Source of the DNA: a bacterium
GTDB taxonomy: Bacteria > CAIWAD01
Length of the DNA: 64,000 bases
Assembly: GCA_030685015.1 (NCBI GenBank)
Contig: JAUXWS010000059.1
Location: 23,052 to 87,051, forward strand
Reading direction: 5' to 3'
Below are positions 1-9,233 of the stretch, one piece after another; positions within the stretch are counted from its first letter, which is position 1, and each line of letters begins with the position of its first letter. The notes beneath the pieces were generated by a model that saw only the letters and a list, made by a program, of their open reading frames with translations, had not been told where the DNA came from and did no database searches. The position numbers and the translations under genes were made by a program.

Positions 1-2
1 TC

Positions 3-1331
3 ATCGTGGTGCTGGGCTACACCATCTGGTTCCCCAAGCAGCAATGGCAACAGCAGGCGCGGGATCTGAAGACCGCCCAGCTGCGGCTGGAGAACCTCCA
101 CAACGCCGGCAGTCTCTTCGTCTATTTCAACAAGCGCTATCCCCATTCCATCGATGAGATCGTGAGCGCCCTCGACACGACCTTCATTGATGCCGAGCCG
201 GTCCATTTTGAGATCGAAGTCAAAATGAACATGGATCTGATGGCGGAGCGGGAGGACCTGCTTCGGGTCGAGTTCCGCACGGAGGAGGACGAACAACGCC
301 TGACTCAATTACAGGCCTTGATTCGCGACAGCCTCCTGGTGACCACGGAAGACACGATGCGCATCAAGGACTTCACGATTCATGACCTGGGCCGCAACAC
401 CGTGGCTCAACCGGATGGTGGCGGCCTGGACCTCTACCAGGTGCGCATCGTGGCCCAGGTGAAGCCGCTCTACGCGGGCATCGGCTCCGACACCCTCTGC
501 CTGGATTCCGAGCACCCCATCACCGTCATCGAACGCAAGGCGGGCGACCTCAGCCGCGACCTGTGGGCGTCCACCCAGGGCAAGTTCATTGCCCGTCCCG
601 GTACGACATCACTCTTCGCCGCGGGACCCAGCGCGCGAATGCCGGTGAAATCCTACAGCCTCAGCCTGCCCCTGGACGAGATCGGCGTCTGCCCGACCAC
701 GAAGCAGCCCTTCCTGATGAAACACGTCTGCAAGTACGGTTTCAAGGGCGCCTACCGTTTCACCATTGACGGCGCCGCGGGCGAGCCCATCACCACGCCC
801 GGCCAACAGCACGCCTTCCTGGGGGCCTTGAAGGATCTAGCCTCGACGGCCATCGGAACCGTGTTTGGCGTCTTGGCGGATTCGGCCATGACGGCTGGCA
901 ACGCCCAGTACCGCATTCCCGATGAAACCCAGGTTGCGGTCACGGTGAAGGAGACACTGGCCCTTCTGCCAAAGCTTAAGCCCCGCCAGGAGCTGGTGGC
1001 CACGGCCGACCAGTCCCGGGTGGCCGGGGTGGATTCTCTTGACTATTACACAGCGGACGCCCTGCGCACGGACCTGCTCTTCCCCGAGTTCCAGGGCAAG
1101 CTGGCGGAGCCCTTCAACCGGCTGCTGGCCGACGAGCGCATCAAGGATTTGGTGGCAAGAGTGCGCATGCAGCCGGCCCTCGATGCGGTCAAGGTTGACA
1201 CGGTGGGCCTGGCCGTGTACAGCCCGATCACGGGCGAGGAGAAGTATCAGAGAGGTCTGAAGCGGCTCTTCGAGGTGAAGCCGCCGGAGAACCACGGGTA
1301 CATCTACAACGGCACCAAATCGTGGGAATGA
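3..1331 (+). CDS. Membrane-anchored hypothetical protein, 5' end cut by the window edge
   Basis: The reading frame is open from the left edge, so the true start lies outside the window; the GTG at 6 is only the first possible start seen. The visible N-terminus (VVLGYTIWFP) looks like the end of a transmembrane anchor. It is followed by a charged, Gln-rich stretch that could form a short coiled coil. The rest, about 440 residues, is soluble and of no family I recognise; one CPTTKQPF motif lies near the middle. The stop overlaps the next start (ATGA at 1328-1331), so the two genes are probably translationally coupled. The next gene looks PilM/GspL-like, so a role in a pilus or type II secretion-like assembly is possible, but this is inferred from context only. 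Confidence 0.6.
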   Translation: MVVLGYTIWFPKQQWQQQARDLKTAQLRLENLHNAGSLFVYFNKRYPHSIDEIVSALDTTFIDAEPVHFEIEVKMNMDLMAEREDLLRVEFRTEEDEQRLTQLQALIRDSLLVTTEDTMRIKDFTIHDLGRNTVAQPDGGGLDLYQVRIVAQVKPLYAGIGSDTLCLDSEHPITVIERKAGDLSRDLWASTQGKFIARPGTTSLFAAGPSARMPVKSYSLSLPLDEIGVCPTTKQPFLMKHVCKYGFKGAYRFTIDGAAGEPITTPGQQHAFLGALKDLASTAIGTVFGVLADSAMTAGNAQYRIPDETQVAVTVKETLALLPKLKPRQELVATADQSRVAGVDSLDYYTADALRTDLLFPEFQGKLAEPFNRLLADERIKDLVARVRMQPALDAVKVDTVGLAVYSPITGEEKYQRGLKRLFEVKPPENHGYIYNGTKSWE

Positions 1332-2548
1332 TCAACCATCTGGTTGATGTTGCGCTGTTTGAAGATCGGATTGTCCTCCACGGCGCCGAAGGTGCCGTGG
1401 AGGCCCCTCTTGCCTACCAGATTCATTCCAAGCTGATCCAGACCGGCGAACTGGCCCGCCTCATCGCCGAACACCTGCGTGATGACCATGGCATCGAATT
1501 GCCCGGGGCCGGCACCCGCATCCGCCTTCGGCTGCCGCCCGTCTGGGGCCAGGTCTGTCTGCGCCTGCCCTACACAGGCATAGAATCCCTGCGGCATCCA
1601 ATCCATCACGTGGCCTGGGAGCTTGATTGCAACGCCCCGGAACAATCCGAGCAATACCTCTTCGACTTCCAGGAAGTCGCGGGAGATGATCAGGTCCAGG
1701 CCGTCGCCGGCGAGACACGCCTCCTGGCCGTGCGCCACAACCTGGTCCAGTTCTGCCGGACGATGGCCGACGAGCTGGGCTGGATCCTGGTGGAACTGGC
1801 GCCCCTGGGCGACGAGCCGGTTGTCTTCCGCCTGGATCTTGAGCGGGCGCGGAACTTGCAAGAACGGCTTGCGGCCGAACGGTTTGAACCTGTGACGCCC
1901 TGGCGCGGCCTGGCGCCGGTTCTGGCGGGGATCCTGTTGCTGACCGTCGCCGCCGGATGGATGATCATGCGCCGGGGCAGCTCGTCCAGGGACGAGGCGC
2001 CGGTGGTGGCCGCGTTGTCGCAAGCCCCCGCCGAGTCCCTGCACGTCCAGCCGCTACAGCCGGCTGTGGCCGACACCCTGCCAGCATCACTGGAGCCAGC
2101 GCCGACGGGCGACACGGGGACCTGGGTCGGTTTGCTGCGCGAACTGGCCGCCCACGAGACGGAGCTGCCGGATTTCATGGTGCTGGATGCCGGCGGCATG
2201 CTCGTCCGGGTGGAGCATCCGCCCGGTCGTCGCCTGACCGAGGTGCTGGGCAGGCCCTCCCGCGTGAGCCGCGTGGGTCCCACCACCTATTTCCTGGAAT
2301 TCTCGGAGGTCCTGCCTGGCGGGATGGCGGGTGAGGACGCCACCCGCCCCGTGCGACGCTTCGCCGTGGCCAGTCTGGCGGAACTGGCCGGCCAGCTTGA
2401 TCCTCCGCCGGTGCGCCTTACCCTTCAGCGGCGCCGGGCGGAGCAACCGGGCAAGGGTACCGCTTGGCGCTTCTCCCCCGACCATCCGCGCGGCGCCGCC
2501 CTGGGGTGGCAGGTCACCCTTCTCCCGGGCAAGGCCGGGCGGCCCTGA
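1328..2548 (+). CDS. Bitopic PilM/GspL-like hypothetical protein
   Basis: This protein has 406 residues. The ATG at 1328 is preferred over the GTG at 1322 because it forms an ATGA overlap with the upstream stop. Residues 1 to about 190 form a cytoplasmic domain whose layout recalls the actin-like PilM/GspL fold, including the segment AVRHNLVQFCRTMADELGW. One hydrophobic helix (about residues 198-216, LAPVLAGILLLTVAAGWMIM) follows, then a Pro/Ala-rich linker and a periplasmic domain of about 150 residues. A cytoplasmic actin-like domain with one membrane pass is typical of GspL or of fused PilM-PilN. The assignment rests on general pattern, not on a signature motif, so it stays tentative. The gene ends in a TGATG overlap with rsmD. 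Confidence 0.55.
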   Translation: MINHLVDVALFEDRIVLHGAEGAVEAPLAYQIHSKLIQTGELARLIAEHLRDDHGIELPGAGTRIRLRLPPVWGQVCLRLPYTGIESLRHPIHHVAWELDCNAPEQSEQYLFDFQEVAGDDQVQAVAGETRLLAVRHNLVQFCRTMADELGWILVELAPLGDEPVVFRLDLERARNLQERLAAERFEPVTPWRGLAPVLAGILLLTVAAGWMIMRRGSSSRDEAPVVAALSQAPAESLHVQPLQPAVADTLPASLEPAPTGDTGTWVGLLRELAAHETELPDFMVLDAGGMLVRVEHPPGRRLTEVLGRPSRVSRVGPTTYFLEFSEVLPGGMAGEDATRPVRRFAVASLAELAGQLDPPPVRLTLQRRRAEQPGKGTAWRFSPDHPRGAALGWQVTLLPGKAGRP

Positions 2549-3129
2549 TGCAGATCCTGTTCGGCCAGCACAAGGGGCGCCGCCTGAAGACGCCGCCCGA
2601 TGAGCGCATCCGACCCACCACGGGGCGCATGCGCGACTGGTTGGGCAACGTCCTGCGCGACCACTTCCCCGAGTCCATGGTACTGGACCTCTTTGCCGGC
2701 TGCGGGGGCTTGGGTCTGCTCGCCCTCAGCATGGGGGCCCGGCAGGTCACCTTTGTAGATCGGGCGCCGCTGGCCGTGCGGCTGATAGAACACAACCTGC
2801 GCCATCTTGGCGAGGAGTCCACCGGGGTCGTCCTGCGCCTTGAGGTCGGCAGCTTCCTGCGGCGCCGTCCGACCCAGCGCTGGGACGTGATTTTTGTCGA
2901 CCCTCCGTATGACGAAACGGACTATCCACGACTGATGACAGCCCTTGGCCAAGCCGATATCCTGACCAACAAAGGACTGCTGGTGGTGGAGCACCCGTCG
3001 CAGCTGAAGCCAGCGGCCGAAGGATTGATTTTGTTGAGGGCCAAGGCTTTTGGGCGCAGCACGATCAGCCTCTTTCAACAAAGGCGGGAACCGGGCGACG
3101 GATCCGCAGATCCTCATCGACCGGATTGA
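2548..3129 (+). CDS. rsmD: 16S rRNA (guanine-966-N2)-methyltransferase RsmD
   Basis: The 193-residue product has the usual RsmD length. It begins with the family N-terminus (G..KGRRLKTPPDERIRPTTGRMRD). The SAM-binding motif I is VLDLFAGCGGLGLLALSMGA, and motif IV is the catalytic IFVDPPYDE. RsmD methylates G966 of 16S rRNA on the 30S subunit. The ATG at 2548 overlaps the previous stop in TGATG. A longer upstream frame exists but would lie inside the preceding gene and lacks family similarity. The 3' end overlaps the next gene by 80 bases, in a different frame. Confidence 0.93.
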   Translation: MQILFGQHKGRRLKTPPDERIRPTTGRMRDWLGNVLRDHFPESMVLDLFAGCGGLGLLALSMGARQVTFVDRAPLAVRLIEHNLRHLGEESTGVVLRLEVGSFLRRRPTQRWDVIFVDPPYDETDYPRLMTALGQADILTNKGLLVVEHPSQLKPAAEGLILLRAKAFGRSTISLFQQRREPGDGSADPHRPD

Positions 3130-4609
3130 CGATCTCCCCTCCCTTTCGCCCGTCATCAACCGGGTCACCCAGCTCATCAACAGCGGGGACTCCCAGGCCA
3201 AACAAGTGGCCGAGCTGATCGGCGCCGACCCGGCCCTTTCCTCGCGCATCCTCAAGGTGGTCAACTCCGCCTTCTACGGCCTGCAGCACCAGGTGAGCAG
3301 CATCCAGCGGGCGGTGGTCATTCTCGGCTTCGACACGGTGCAATCCATCGTCATCTCGGCCGGCGTGGTGGACGTCATGTTCAAGACGGGCACGGCGCTG
3401 CATGACATGCGGATCATCTGGGAACGTAGCCTGTTCTCCGCCGTGACGGCACGCAAGATCGCCCAGGTCCTGGGTCGTCCGCCTCTGGACGAGTGCTTCA
3501 TGGCAGCCCTGCTCATGGACGTGGGCATGCTGGCCCAACTCAAGCTGCACGGCGAGACCTATGCCCAGGTGATCCACGACGAGGTGGCGGGCGGGCAGGA
3601 CATCGTGCTGGCGGAAGTGCAGGACTTCGCCGTGTCGCACGAACGCCTGGGACAGTGTCTGCTCGAGCGTTGGGACATCCCGGACCTGCTCTCCCGACCC
3701 ATCCTTTATCACCACGACCTGGCCGGCAGCGAGGGCGAGCCCGAGGATGTGCGCGCCATCTGCCGCGTGGTGCACCTGGCCCGGCAGGCCGCCAACATCT
3801 TCTACAGCCCGGCCAAAGGGGCGGCGATCGCCGACTACAAAGTGAAGGCCGCCCGCATGATCTCGATGAGTCCCGGCGAGGTGGACGAGTTCTTCCGCTC
3901 CATCCGAGAAGAGGTGTTGGATGTTGCCCGGCAATACGGGCTGGACCTGCCGGGACTGAAGAGCTACACGGAGATCCTGGACGTGGCCAACCAGGAGCTG
4001 ACCCAAATCAACAAGACCTACGAGCAGCTCAATCGGGAGCTGGCCACGGCGCGCCGGCAGGCCGAGGAGCTGGCGCACAGCCTGAAGGCGGCCAACGAGA
4101 AGCTGCAGCGGATGGCCTCCGTGGACGAGCTGACCGGGCTCTTCAACCGCCGCTACTTCGACGAGTTCTTCAGCCGGGAGTTCACCCGCTGCCAACGCTA
4201 CAAGCGCCCCTTGGCCTGCATCATCATCGACATCGACCACTTCAAGAGAGTCAACGACACCTATGGGCATCAGCAGGGGGACGAGGTCCTGCGCGAACTG
4301 GGCGAGCGCCTGCTGGCCCTGCTGCGCGGATCGGATGTGGCAGTGCGATACGGCGGGGAGGAGTTCGTCGTGCTCCTGCCGGAAACGGGCCTTTACGCGG
4401 CGCGGGTCGCCGGAGAGAAGATCCGTCGCGCCGTGGCGGTGGAGCCCTTCCGCCATGTGTCGGGGCAGGGCTTGCCCATCACCATCAGTCTGGGCATCGC
4501 CGTCTACGATGGCAGCTCGGGCGCCCAGACCCCGGAGGAGCTGCTCAAGCGCGCCGACACCCTGCTCTACAAGGCCAAGGCGGACGGCCGCAACCGCTGC
4601 TGTTTCTGA
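3050..4609 (+). CDS. HDOD domain / GGDEF diguanylate cyclase
   Basis: This 519-residue signalling protein has an N-terminal HDOD domain (about residues 25-225; LPSLSPVINRVTQLI, ADPALSSRILKVVNSAFYG). A coiled-coil linker follows (about 300-355), then a C-terminal GGDEF domain. The active-site motif is RYGGEEF, and an RGSD motif five residues before it matches the inhibitory I-site, so active, product-inhibited c-di-GMP synthesis is expected. The only start that keeps the HDOD domain whole is the TTG at 3050, because an in-frame TGA lies at 3035. A GAGGG Shine-Dalgarno sits 9 bases upstream. The gene therefore starts inside rsmD with an 80-base overlap. Confidence 0.9.
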   Translation: MGAARSASFNKGGNRATDPQILIDRIDDLPSLSPVINRVTQLINSGDSQAKQVAELIGADPALSSRILKVVNSAFYGLQHQVSSIQRAVVILGFDTVQSIVISAGVVDVMFKTGTALHDMRIIWERSLFSAVTARKIAQVLGRPPLDECFMAALLMDVGMLAQLKLHGETYAQVIHDEVAGGQDIVLAEVQDFAVSHERLGQCLLERWDIPDLLSRPILYHHDLAGSEGEPEDVRAICRVVHLARQAANIFYSPAKGAAIADYKVKAARMISMSPGEVDEFFRSIREEVLDVARQYGLDLPGLKSYTEILDVANQELTQINKTYEQLNRELATARRQAEELAHSLKAANEKLQRMASVDELTGLFNRRYFDEFFSREFTRCQRYKRPLACIIIDIDHFKRVNDTYGHQQGDEVLRELGERLLALLRGSDVAVRYGGEEFVVLLPETGLYAARVAGEKIRRAVAVEPFRHVSGQGLPITISLGIAVYDGSSGAQTPEELLKRADTLLYKAKADGRNRCCF

Positions 4610-4621
4610 GTGCCGCCCCGC

Positions 4622-5608
4622 TCAGGGGAAGACCGCCTCGGGATCATAACCGTTGGCGCACATCCAGTCATCGTCGAGGAACTTGCTCAGGTAGCGCTCG
4701 GCGCTGTCGCAGAGCACCACCACGACCGTCTGTTCCCTGGTCATGGTGCGGGCCGCGCGGCGGGCGGCAGCGAGGATGGTGCCGCTGCTGCCGCCCACCA
4801 GGATGCCCTCCTCGCGAATGATGCGGCGGGCCCAGTGGAAACTCTCGGCGTCGCGGATCTCATGCACCTCGTCCACGACACCCAGGTTGAGAGTGTCGGG
4901 CTTGTAGTCCAGGCCGATGCCCTCCACTTGATAAGGCCCCCCCTCCACCAGGTCGCCCGTGTCGAAGAAGCGCTTCAGGCTGCTGCCCGCCGGATCCGCG
5001 CCAATGATGCGGATGGCCGGGTTCCTCTCCTTGAGGAAGAGGCCGCTGCCGCTGATGGTGCCGCCTGTCCCCATGCCCATCACGAAGGCGTCCACCCGCC
5101 CATCCGTGTCACGCCAGATCTCCGGCCCCGTCAAGCGATAGTGGCAGTCCGGATTGGCCTGGTTGCTGAACTGGCCGGCCAGGGCCGCACCGGGCGTCTC
5201 CGCCGCGATGCGTTCCGCCACCCCCGAGTAGCTCTCAGGGTGGTCGTGGGGCAGCTCCGTGCGGGTGCGGATGACGGTGGCCCCGAAGGCGCGCAGCATC
5301 AGTTCGCGCTCCCGGCTCATCTTCTCCGGCATCACGATCACGCAGCGGTAGCCCCGCTGGGCGCAAACCATGGCCAAACCGATCCCCGTGTTGCCGCTGG
5401 TGCCCTCCACCACGGTGCCACCCGGCTTGAGCAGTCCGCGCCGCTCCAGATCGTCCACCAGGGCCACGGCCACCCTGTCCTTGACGCTGCCGGTGGGTCC
5501 GAAACGTTCCACCTTGGCCAGGAAGACAGGGGCCAAGTCCGCGCAGACGCGGTTGAGTCGCACCAGGGGCGTGTTGTTGGCCAGGGAGAGGATGGAGTCG
5601 TGGATCAT
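4622..5608 (-). CDS. PLP-dependent cystathionine beta-synthase / cysteine synthase family enzyme
   Basis: This 328-residue fold-type II PLP enzyme carries the Schiff-base lysine motif (PTGSVKDRVA), the substrate loop EGTSGNTGIGLA and the phosphate-binding GTGGTISG. The segments QVEGIGLDYKPDTL and EGILVGGSSGT resemble cystathionine beta-synthase more than classical CysK. There is no C-terminal CBS regulatory pair, so it corresponds to the catalytic core only. Likely reactions are serine or O-acetylserine plus a thiol (sulfide or homocysteine). The ATG overlaps the stop of the upstream SpoIID gene in ATGA. The substrate cannot be fixed from sequence alone. Confidence 0.88.
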   Translation of the reverse strand: MIHDSILSLANNTPLVRLNRVCADLAPVFLAKVERFGPTGSVKDRVAVALVDDLERRGLLKPGGTVVEGTSGNTGIGLAMVCAQRGYRCVIVMPEKMSRERELMLRAFGATVIRTRTELPHDHPESYSGVAERIAAETPGAALAGQFSNQANPDCHYRLTGPEIWRDTDGRVDAFVMGMGTGGTISGSGLFLKERNPAIRIIGADPAGSSLKRFFDTGDLVEGGPYQVEGIGLDYKPDTLNLGVVDEVHEIRDAESFHWARRIIREEGILVGGSSGTILAAARRAARTMTREQTVVVVLCDSAERYLSKFLDDDWMCANGYDPEAVFP

Positions 5609-7218
5609 GGGGCCTCCGCTTGTCTGATCGCCACCAGCGCGGTGTGCGGATAGTAATGGGCCAGGATCTCCCGCCAGGGGCGACCCTCCAGCGCCATGCG
5701 CGTGGCGCCCAACTGGCAAAGGCCCACGCCGTGGCCCCAGCCCTTGCCGCGGATCAGCAGCGTGTCCCCCTCCCAGTCCAGCACGATGGCCGCGCTGTAG
5801 AGGCAGGTGGCGGACAGGGCGAGGCGAATGGCCAGCTCCTTGCCCAGGGTGAAGTCCCCGGCATCGGTGCGGACGAGCAGCCGGCGCAGGCGGCCGGAGG
5901 CGCCGCGCTCCAGGGGCGTCAGATCCAACAAGCGCCGGAAGGCTTTCCCGGTCGTGCGGCGGATGTGGGCGGCCGCCTCGTCGCGGGTAAGCTCGACGCG
6001 CCAGCGGTAGAAGCCGTCGCTGAAAGCCAGGCCGGGTGGCAGCTTGAACTCCTCGGTGTTGCACCAGACGGACTCGGCCGCCAGGATCCAGTCCCGCCAC
6101 GCCTCTTCGCTGGCCGGCCGCACAAAGCCGGGATCCGGCACGCAGGTATCCCGGAAGCTTGGGAGGTAGGGCACCGCCTGGTCCTCCCAGACGTGCTCGT
6201 AGGCTTCCACGATGCCGCCGCAGCTCTTGGAGTAGCGGGCGTCGCACACGCGGCCGGCGTGGGTCAGCACCACTCCCCGCGTGTCCTGGGCCGCCTCATC
6301 GCTCGCGGCGGCGATGGCGCCGCAGCCGCGGAAGCACTGGCAATGGTCGTCGGCGCAGATGTCGAAAGGCTCCCCGGCGTGATGGCGGCCGCGGGTGGCG
6401 AGCAGGGTGCTGCGCGCCGCCACCGTCTGGGCCCGCAAGAGGTCGGGCGGCGAGTCCGCCGTCATCTCCGAGGAGTTGACACTGGCCAGGTAGCGCTCGA
6501 GGTCCAATTCGTTGATGAGGCCGATCCGCCCCGACGGCTCGATCCACGCCTCCAGCGTGTCCTCGTAGGCCAGCGTCTCGCGGTGATCCCAGTGGAAGCC
6601 GATGCCGACCCGCACCTCGCCAACCCGCGCTGCTTCGCCCTGCGGCACGAGGAAACGGAGGGGACCCGCCGCCTCCACGCGGCGCCCGTCCTTGTCGCAC
6701 AAGGCCAACGTGCCCTCCGCCGCCAGCACCGTCCACCGACAGCGGGCCGGGGCCTGGAGGTGCCAGAGGGGCGGGTCGATTCCAGCGGTGCGGGTCGGCA
6801 GGTCGCCCAGGGCCCTTCGCACCCGCTCGAGGAGCGGGTCGTCCCCTGGCCACGGCTGCTCGCGGAGCATGTGCTCGCCGGGCTGGGCGGCGCAGGGCTC
6901 ACCCAGGGGAAGGGCCAGCAGCCACGTGGCTGGCGCGGTCGCCAGCGGCCAGGCGGCGCCCCGGGCATGGGCGCGCAGCTCGACGGCCAGACCTGCCCGC
7001 CTGAGCTGGTCGGCGGCCTCCTCGGCCAGAGGCAGGTCGGCGCACTCCAGAACTTTGATGGCTTGCTGGATCTGTCCCGTGCGAGTTGCGGAGCACGCCA
7101 AGCGCCAGTCGCCGGACAGCGGCCAATCCCGGCCGTCACTCCAGGCCCGTGTGCCGGCCGGGAGCCTTAGCTGGACATCCTCGCGCTGGTGCAGAAAGCC
7201 GATGCGGACGCGCTCCAT
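5605..7218 (-). CDS. SpoIID/LytB-domain protein
   Basis: The product of about 537 residues has a divergent N-terminal half and a C-terminal SpoIID/LytB domain. That domain includes ELDLERYLASVNSSEM, the segment AQTVAARSTLLATRG, and the diagnostic GKGWGHGVGLCQLGA followed by REILAHYYP. SpoIID proteins are peptidoglycan lytic or amidase-enhancing enzymes; homologues occur in many non-sporulating phyla. Several Cys residues (CADDHCQCFRGCG) lie in the domain. No clear signal peptide is visible. The ATG at 7218 starts MERVRIGFLH; an upstream ATG at 7242 is the alternative. The stop overlaps the CBS-like gene downstream. Confidence 0.82.
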   Translation of the reverse strand: MERVRIGFLHQREDVQLRLPAGTRAWSDGRDWPLSGDWRLACSATRTGQIQQAIKVLECADLPLAEEAADQLRRAGLAVELRAHARGAAWPLATAPATWLLALPLGEPCAAQPGEHMLREQPWPGDDPLLERVRRALGDLPTRTAGIDPPLWHLQAPARCRWTVLAAEGTLALCDKDGRRVEAAGPLRFLVPQGEAARVGEVRVGIGFHWDHRETLAYEDTLEAWIEPSGRIGLINELDLERYLASVNSSEMTADSPPDLLRAQTVAARSTLLATRGRHHAGEPFDICADDHCQCFRGCGAIAAASDEAAQDTRGVVLTHAGRVCDARYSKSCGGIVEAYEHVWEDQAVPYLPSFRDTCVPDPGFVRPASEEAWRDWILAAESVWCNTEEFKLPPGLAFSDGFYRWRVELTRDEAAAHIRRTTGKAFRRLLDLTPLERGASGRLRRLLVRTDAGDFTLGKELAIRLALSATCLYSAAIVLDWEGDTLLIRGKGWGHGVGLCQLGATRMALEGRPWREILAHYYPHTALVAIRQAEAP

Positions 7219-7296
7219 GCTCACCTGTTCATTATGGATCAAGGCAGGAATCCGTGGCGGGAAGGTAGCAGTTGCCCCGGCGCGCCGGCCGCGCCA

Positions 7297-7944
7297 TCAG
7301 CTTCCCGGCGGCGTGGGCCACTGCAGAAGGCCGTAGCCCAGCAGGTTGACGGCGCCGTGGATCAGGATGCCGGGCAGCAGGGAGCCGCTGCGCTCGCGCA
7401 GGAGGCCCAGCAGCAGTCCCAGCAGGAGGAGGGAGGGAAAGGCCCAGGGATTTGCGTGTGACACGGCGAACAGCAGGGCCGGGACCGCCACCGCCCCGCG
7501 CGGGAAGTGGCGCTTCCACAGCCAGGGAAGCAAGCCGCGGAAGAAGATCTCCTCCATGATGGGCGCCACGATCAACAAGGATGCGCCGATGAGCAGGGCT
7601 TCGGCCGGGCTGCCGGGCACGAGGGCCTGGCGGAGGGTCTCCTCCAGGTCGGATGGCATGGGAAACAGGTGGTTGACAAGCAGGGCGACAAGGGCGTGCA
7701 GCACGGCCGCCAGCGGCGCCAGCAGGACGGCGCCCAGCAGCCAATTCCGCGGGAGGCGGGGAAAGGGCAGGATCTCCGGCCGCAGGATCGGCGGAGTGGC
7801 CAGCAGGGCGGGCAGGCCCAGCAACAGCTCCGCGAACAGGACGCCCAGGCGGCTGCCGATGGGACCGCTGCCTGCGGCGGGCAGAATGAGCAGCCCGGCC
7901 CAGGGGATGAGCCACACGGCGGGCGGAAGGTCAGGGCGCGCCAT
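7297..7944 (-). CDS. CPBP-family intramembrane glutamic endopeptidase
   Basis: This 215-residue, very hydrophobic protein has about six to seven membrane segments. The CPBP/Abi signature is present: EEIFFRGLL (motif 1, catalytic Glu pair), FAVSHANPWAF (motif 2, His) and a late HGAVNLLG (motif 3). Members are Rce1-like membrane proteases of broad role. Its start overlaps the 3' end of the methyltransferase gene by 14 bases, so both are probably co-transcribed. The natural substrate is unknown. Confidence 0.88.
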   Translation of the reverse strand: MARPDLPPAVWLIPWAGLLILPAAGSGPIGSRLGVLFAELLLGLPALLATPPILRPEILPFPRLPRNWLLGAVLLAPLAAVLHALVALLVNHLFPMPSDLEETLRQALVPGSPAEALLIGASLLIVAPIMEEIFFRGLLPWLWKRHFPRGAVAVPALLFAVSHANPWAFPSLLLLGLLLGLLRERSGSLLPGILIHGAVNLLGYGLLQWPTPPGS

Positions 7945-8719
7945 GCCGGGCCAACCATTGCTGCCAGGCGCAGATGGCCAAGGCGTGTCCCACGTTCAGG
8001 CTCTCCGCCTGTCCGGCGCCGGGGATGCGCAAACGGCCGGCGAGCAGCTCCGCCGGCAGGCGCAGGCCATGGCTTTCGCTCCCCAGGACGAGCACCTCTC
8101 CCTCTTGGAAGAGGTGTTCGTGGAGGGGCCGGTCGCCGCCGGCGTCCAGACCCAGCAGACGGACTCCTTGCTCTCTGGCCCACGCCGCGAAGTCCGCCGG
8201 CTCCCACACACGGCAATCCGCCAGATGGAAGACGGCGCCCATGCCCGCCCGGATGCCGCGCGGACTCCAGGGATCGGCGCAGGGCGCCAGCAGCCAGACG
8301 CGGTCGAGGCCGAACCACAGGGCGGTGCGCAGCATGGTCCCCAGATTGCCAGGATCCTGCACGCCGTCGAACACCACCCGGGGCGGGGATCGATCCGGTG
8401 GCGACCGCCGGGGCATGGGGCCGGCCAGCAGAAGGCCCTCCGGATGCGGTTGGTCCGCCAGGCGTGACAACTCGTGGGGGCGCGGGCGACGCAGGCGATC
8501 CTCGCGATCGGCCCGCTGCCAGACATCCTCGCCCAGCAGACCCTTCAATTCAGGTTCGAGTTCTTCCCCGACCAGGATCAGGTCAGGCCAGGCTCCGGCC
8601 CGCAGGTACTCCACCGCGCACTTGATGCCCGGCACCAGCACACAGCCCGCCTCGCTCCGGCCGGCCGGCCGCAGCAACGCACCCAGGGACAGGAATTCGT
8701 TCTTGGCAAGACGACGCAG
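7931..8719 (-). CDS. SpoU/TrmH-family RNA 2'-O-methyltransferase, probable CTG start
   Basis: The SPOUT methyltransferase has the N-terminal substrate-binding domain and the catalytic motifs FDGVQDPGNLGTMLRTA, LVLGSESHGL and a C-terminal ESLNVGHALAICAW, which form the trefoil-knot SAM site. These enzymes methylate ribose 2'-OH in rRNA or tRNA. The first standard start is TTG at 8677, but the frame is open upstream to a stop at 8753. It encodes RRLAKNEFLSLGALLR, a typical family N-terminus. A CTG at 8719 has a perfect GGAGG six bases upstream (plus-strand cctcc at 8726-8730), so I place the start there. The length becomes 262 residues. Confidence 0.85.
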   Translation of the reverse strand: MRRLAKNEFLSLGALLRPAGRSEAGCVLVPGIKCAVEYLRAGAWPDLILVGEELEPELKGLLGEDVWQRADREDRLRRPRPHELSRLADQPHPEGLLLAGPMPRRSPPDRSPPRVVFDGVQDPGNLGTMLRTALWFGLDRVWLLAPCADPWSPRGIRAGMGAVFHLADCRVWEPADFAAWAREQGVRLLGLDAGGDRPLHEHLFQEGEVLVLGSESHGLRLPAELLAGRLRIPGAGQAESLNVGHALAICAWQQWLARHGAP

Positions 8720-8768
8720 ATGGCACCTCCGCCGGATGCGCCGGCGTCGTGGTCAGGGCACGCTCGGG

Positions 8769-9233
8769 CTAAAGGTCCAGAAAATCCCGCTCCGCCTCCG
8801 CGAAGCCCAGGATGACCGCTTCGGGCGTTGCCTGCTCCGCGAGGCGCTGGCAGAGGCCGTGGCGGGCCAGGCGGGAAATGCGCGCCAGCAGTTTGAGATG
8901 GCCGCCCGAATTGCCCGGCGGACTAAGCAGCAGGAGAACGAGCCGGGCCGGGCCATCGGGCGCACCGAAATCGACGCCATTGTCGAAGAGTCCGGCCGCC
9001 ACCAGGCCCTCGGGCAAGAGCAGGCAATTGCAATGGGGAATGGCCACCCCGGCGCCGATGCCGGTGGCATACTCCCGCTCCCGTTCCAGGACCAGGGGCA
9101 GGGCCCGCTCCGGTTCCTTCAGCGCGCCGGTCGCGGCCAGCAGCTGCACAAGCTGTCTGATGGCATGGCTGGCGTCGGCGGCCTTGGCGCCGACCAGGAC
9201 GTGTTCGGGTCGCAAAAGCTGGGAGAACTTCAT
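8769..9233 (-). CDS. PTS EIIA type-2 (PtsN/fructose-type) domain protein
   Basis: This 154-residue single-domain protein matches PTS EIIA of the mannitol/fructose/nitrogen type. The phosphorylated histidine lies in GIGAGVAIPHC. The C-terminal half (LVLLLLSPPGNSGGHLKLLARIS) is typical. No other PTS gene is nearby, so a regulatory PtsN-like role is more likely than sugar uptake. It is the first gene of the minus-strand run that continues with the methyltransferase, CPBP, SpoIID and CBS genes. It is divergent from cutA with an 83-base spacer. Confidence 0.88.
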   Translation of the reverse strand: MKFSQLLRPEHVLVGAKAADASHAIRQLVQLLAATGALKEPERALPLVLEREREYATGIGAGVAIPHCNCLLLPEGLVAAGLFDNGVDFGAPDGPARLVLLLLSPPGNSGGHLKLLARISRLARHGLCQRLAEQATPEAVILGFAEAERDFLDL

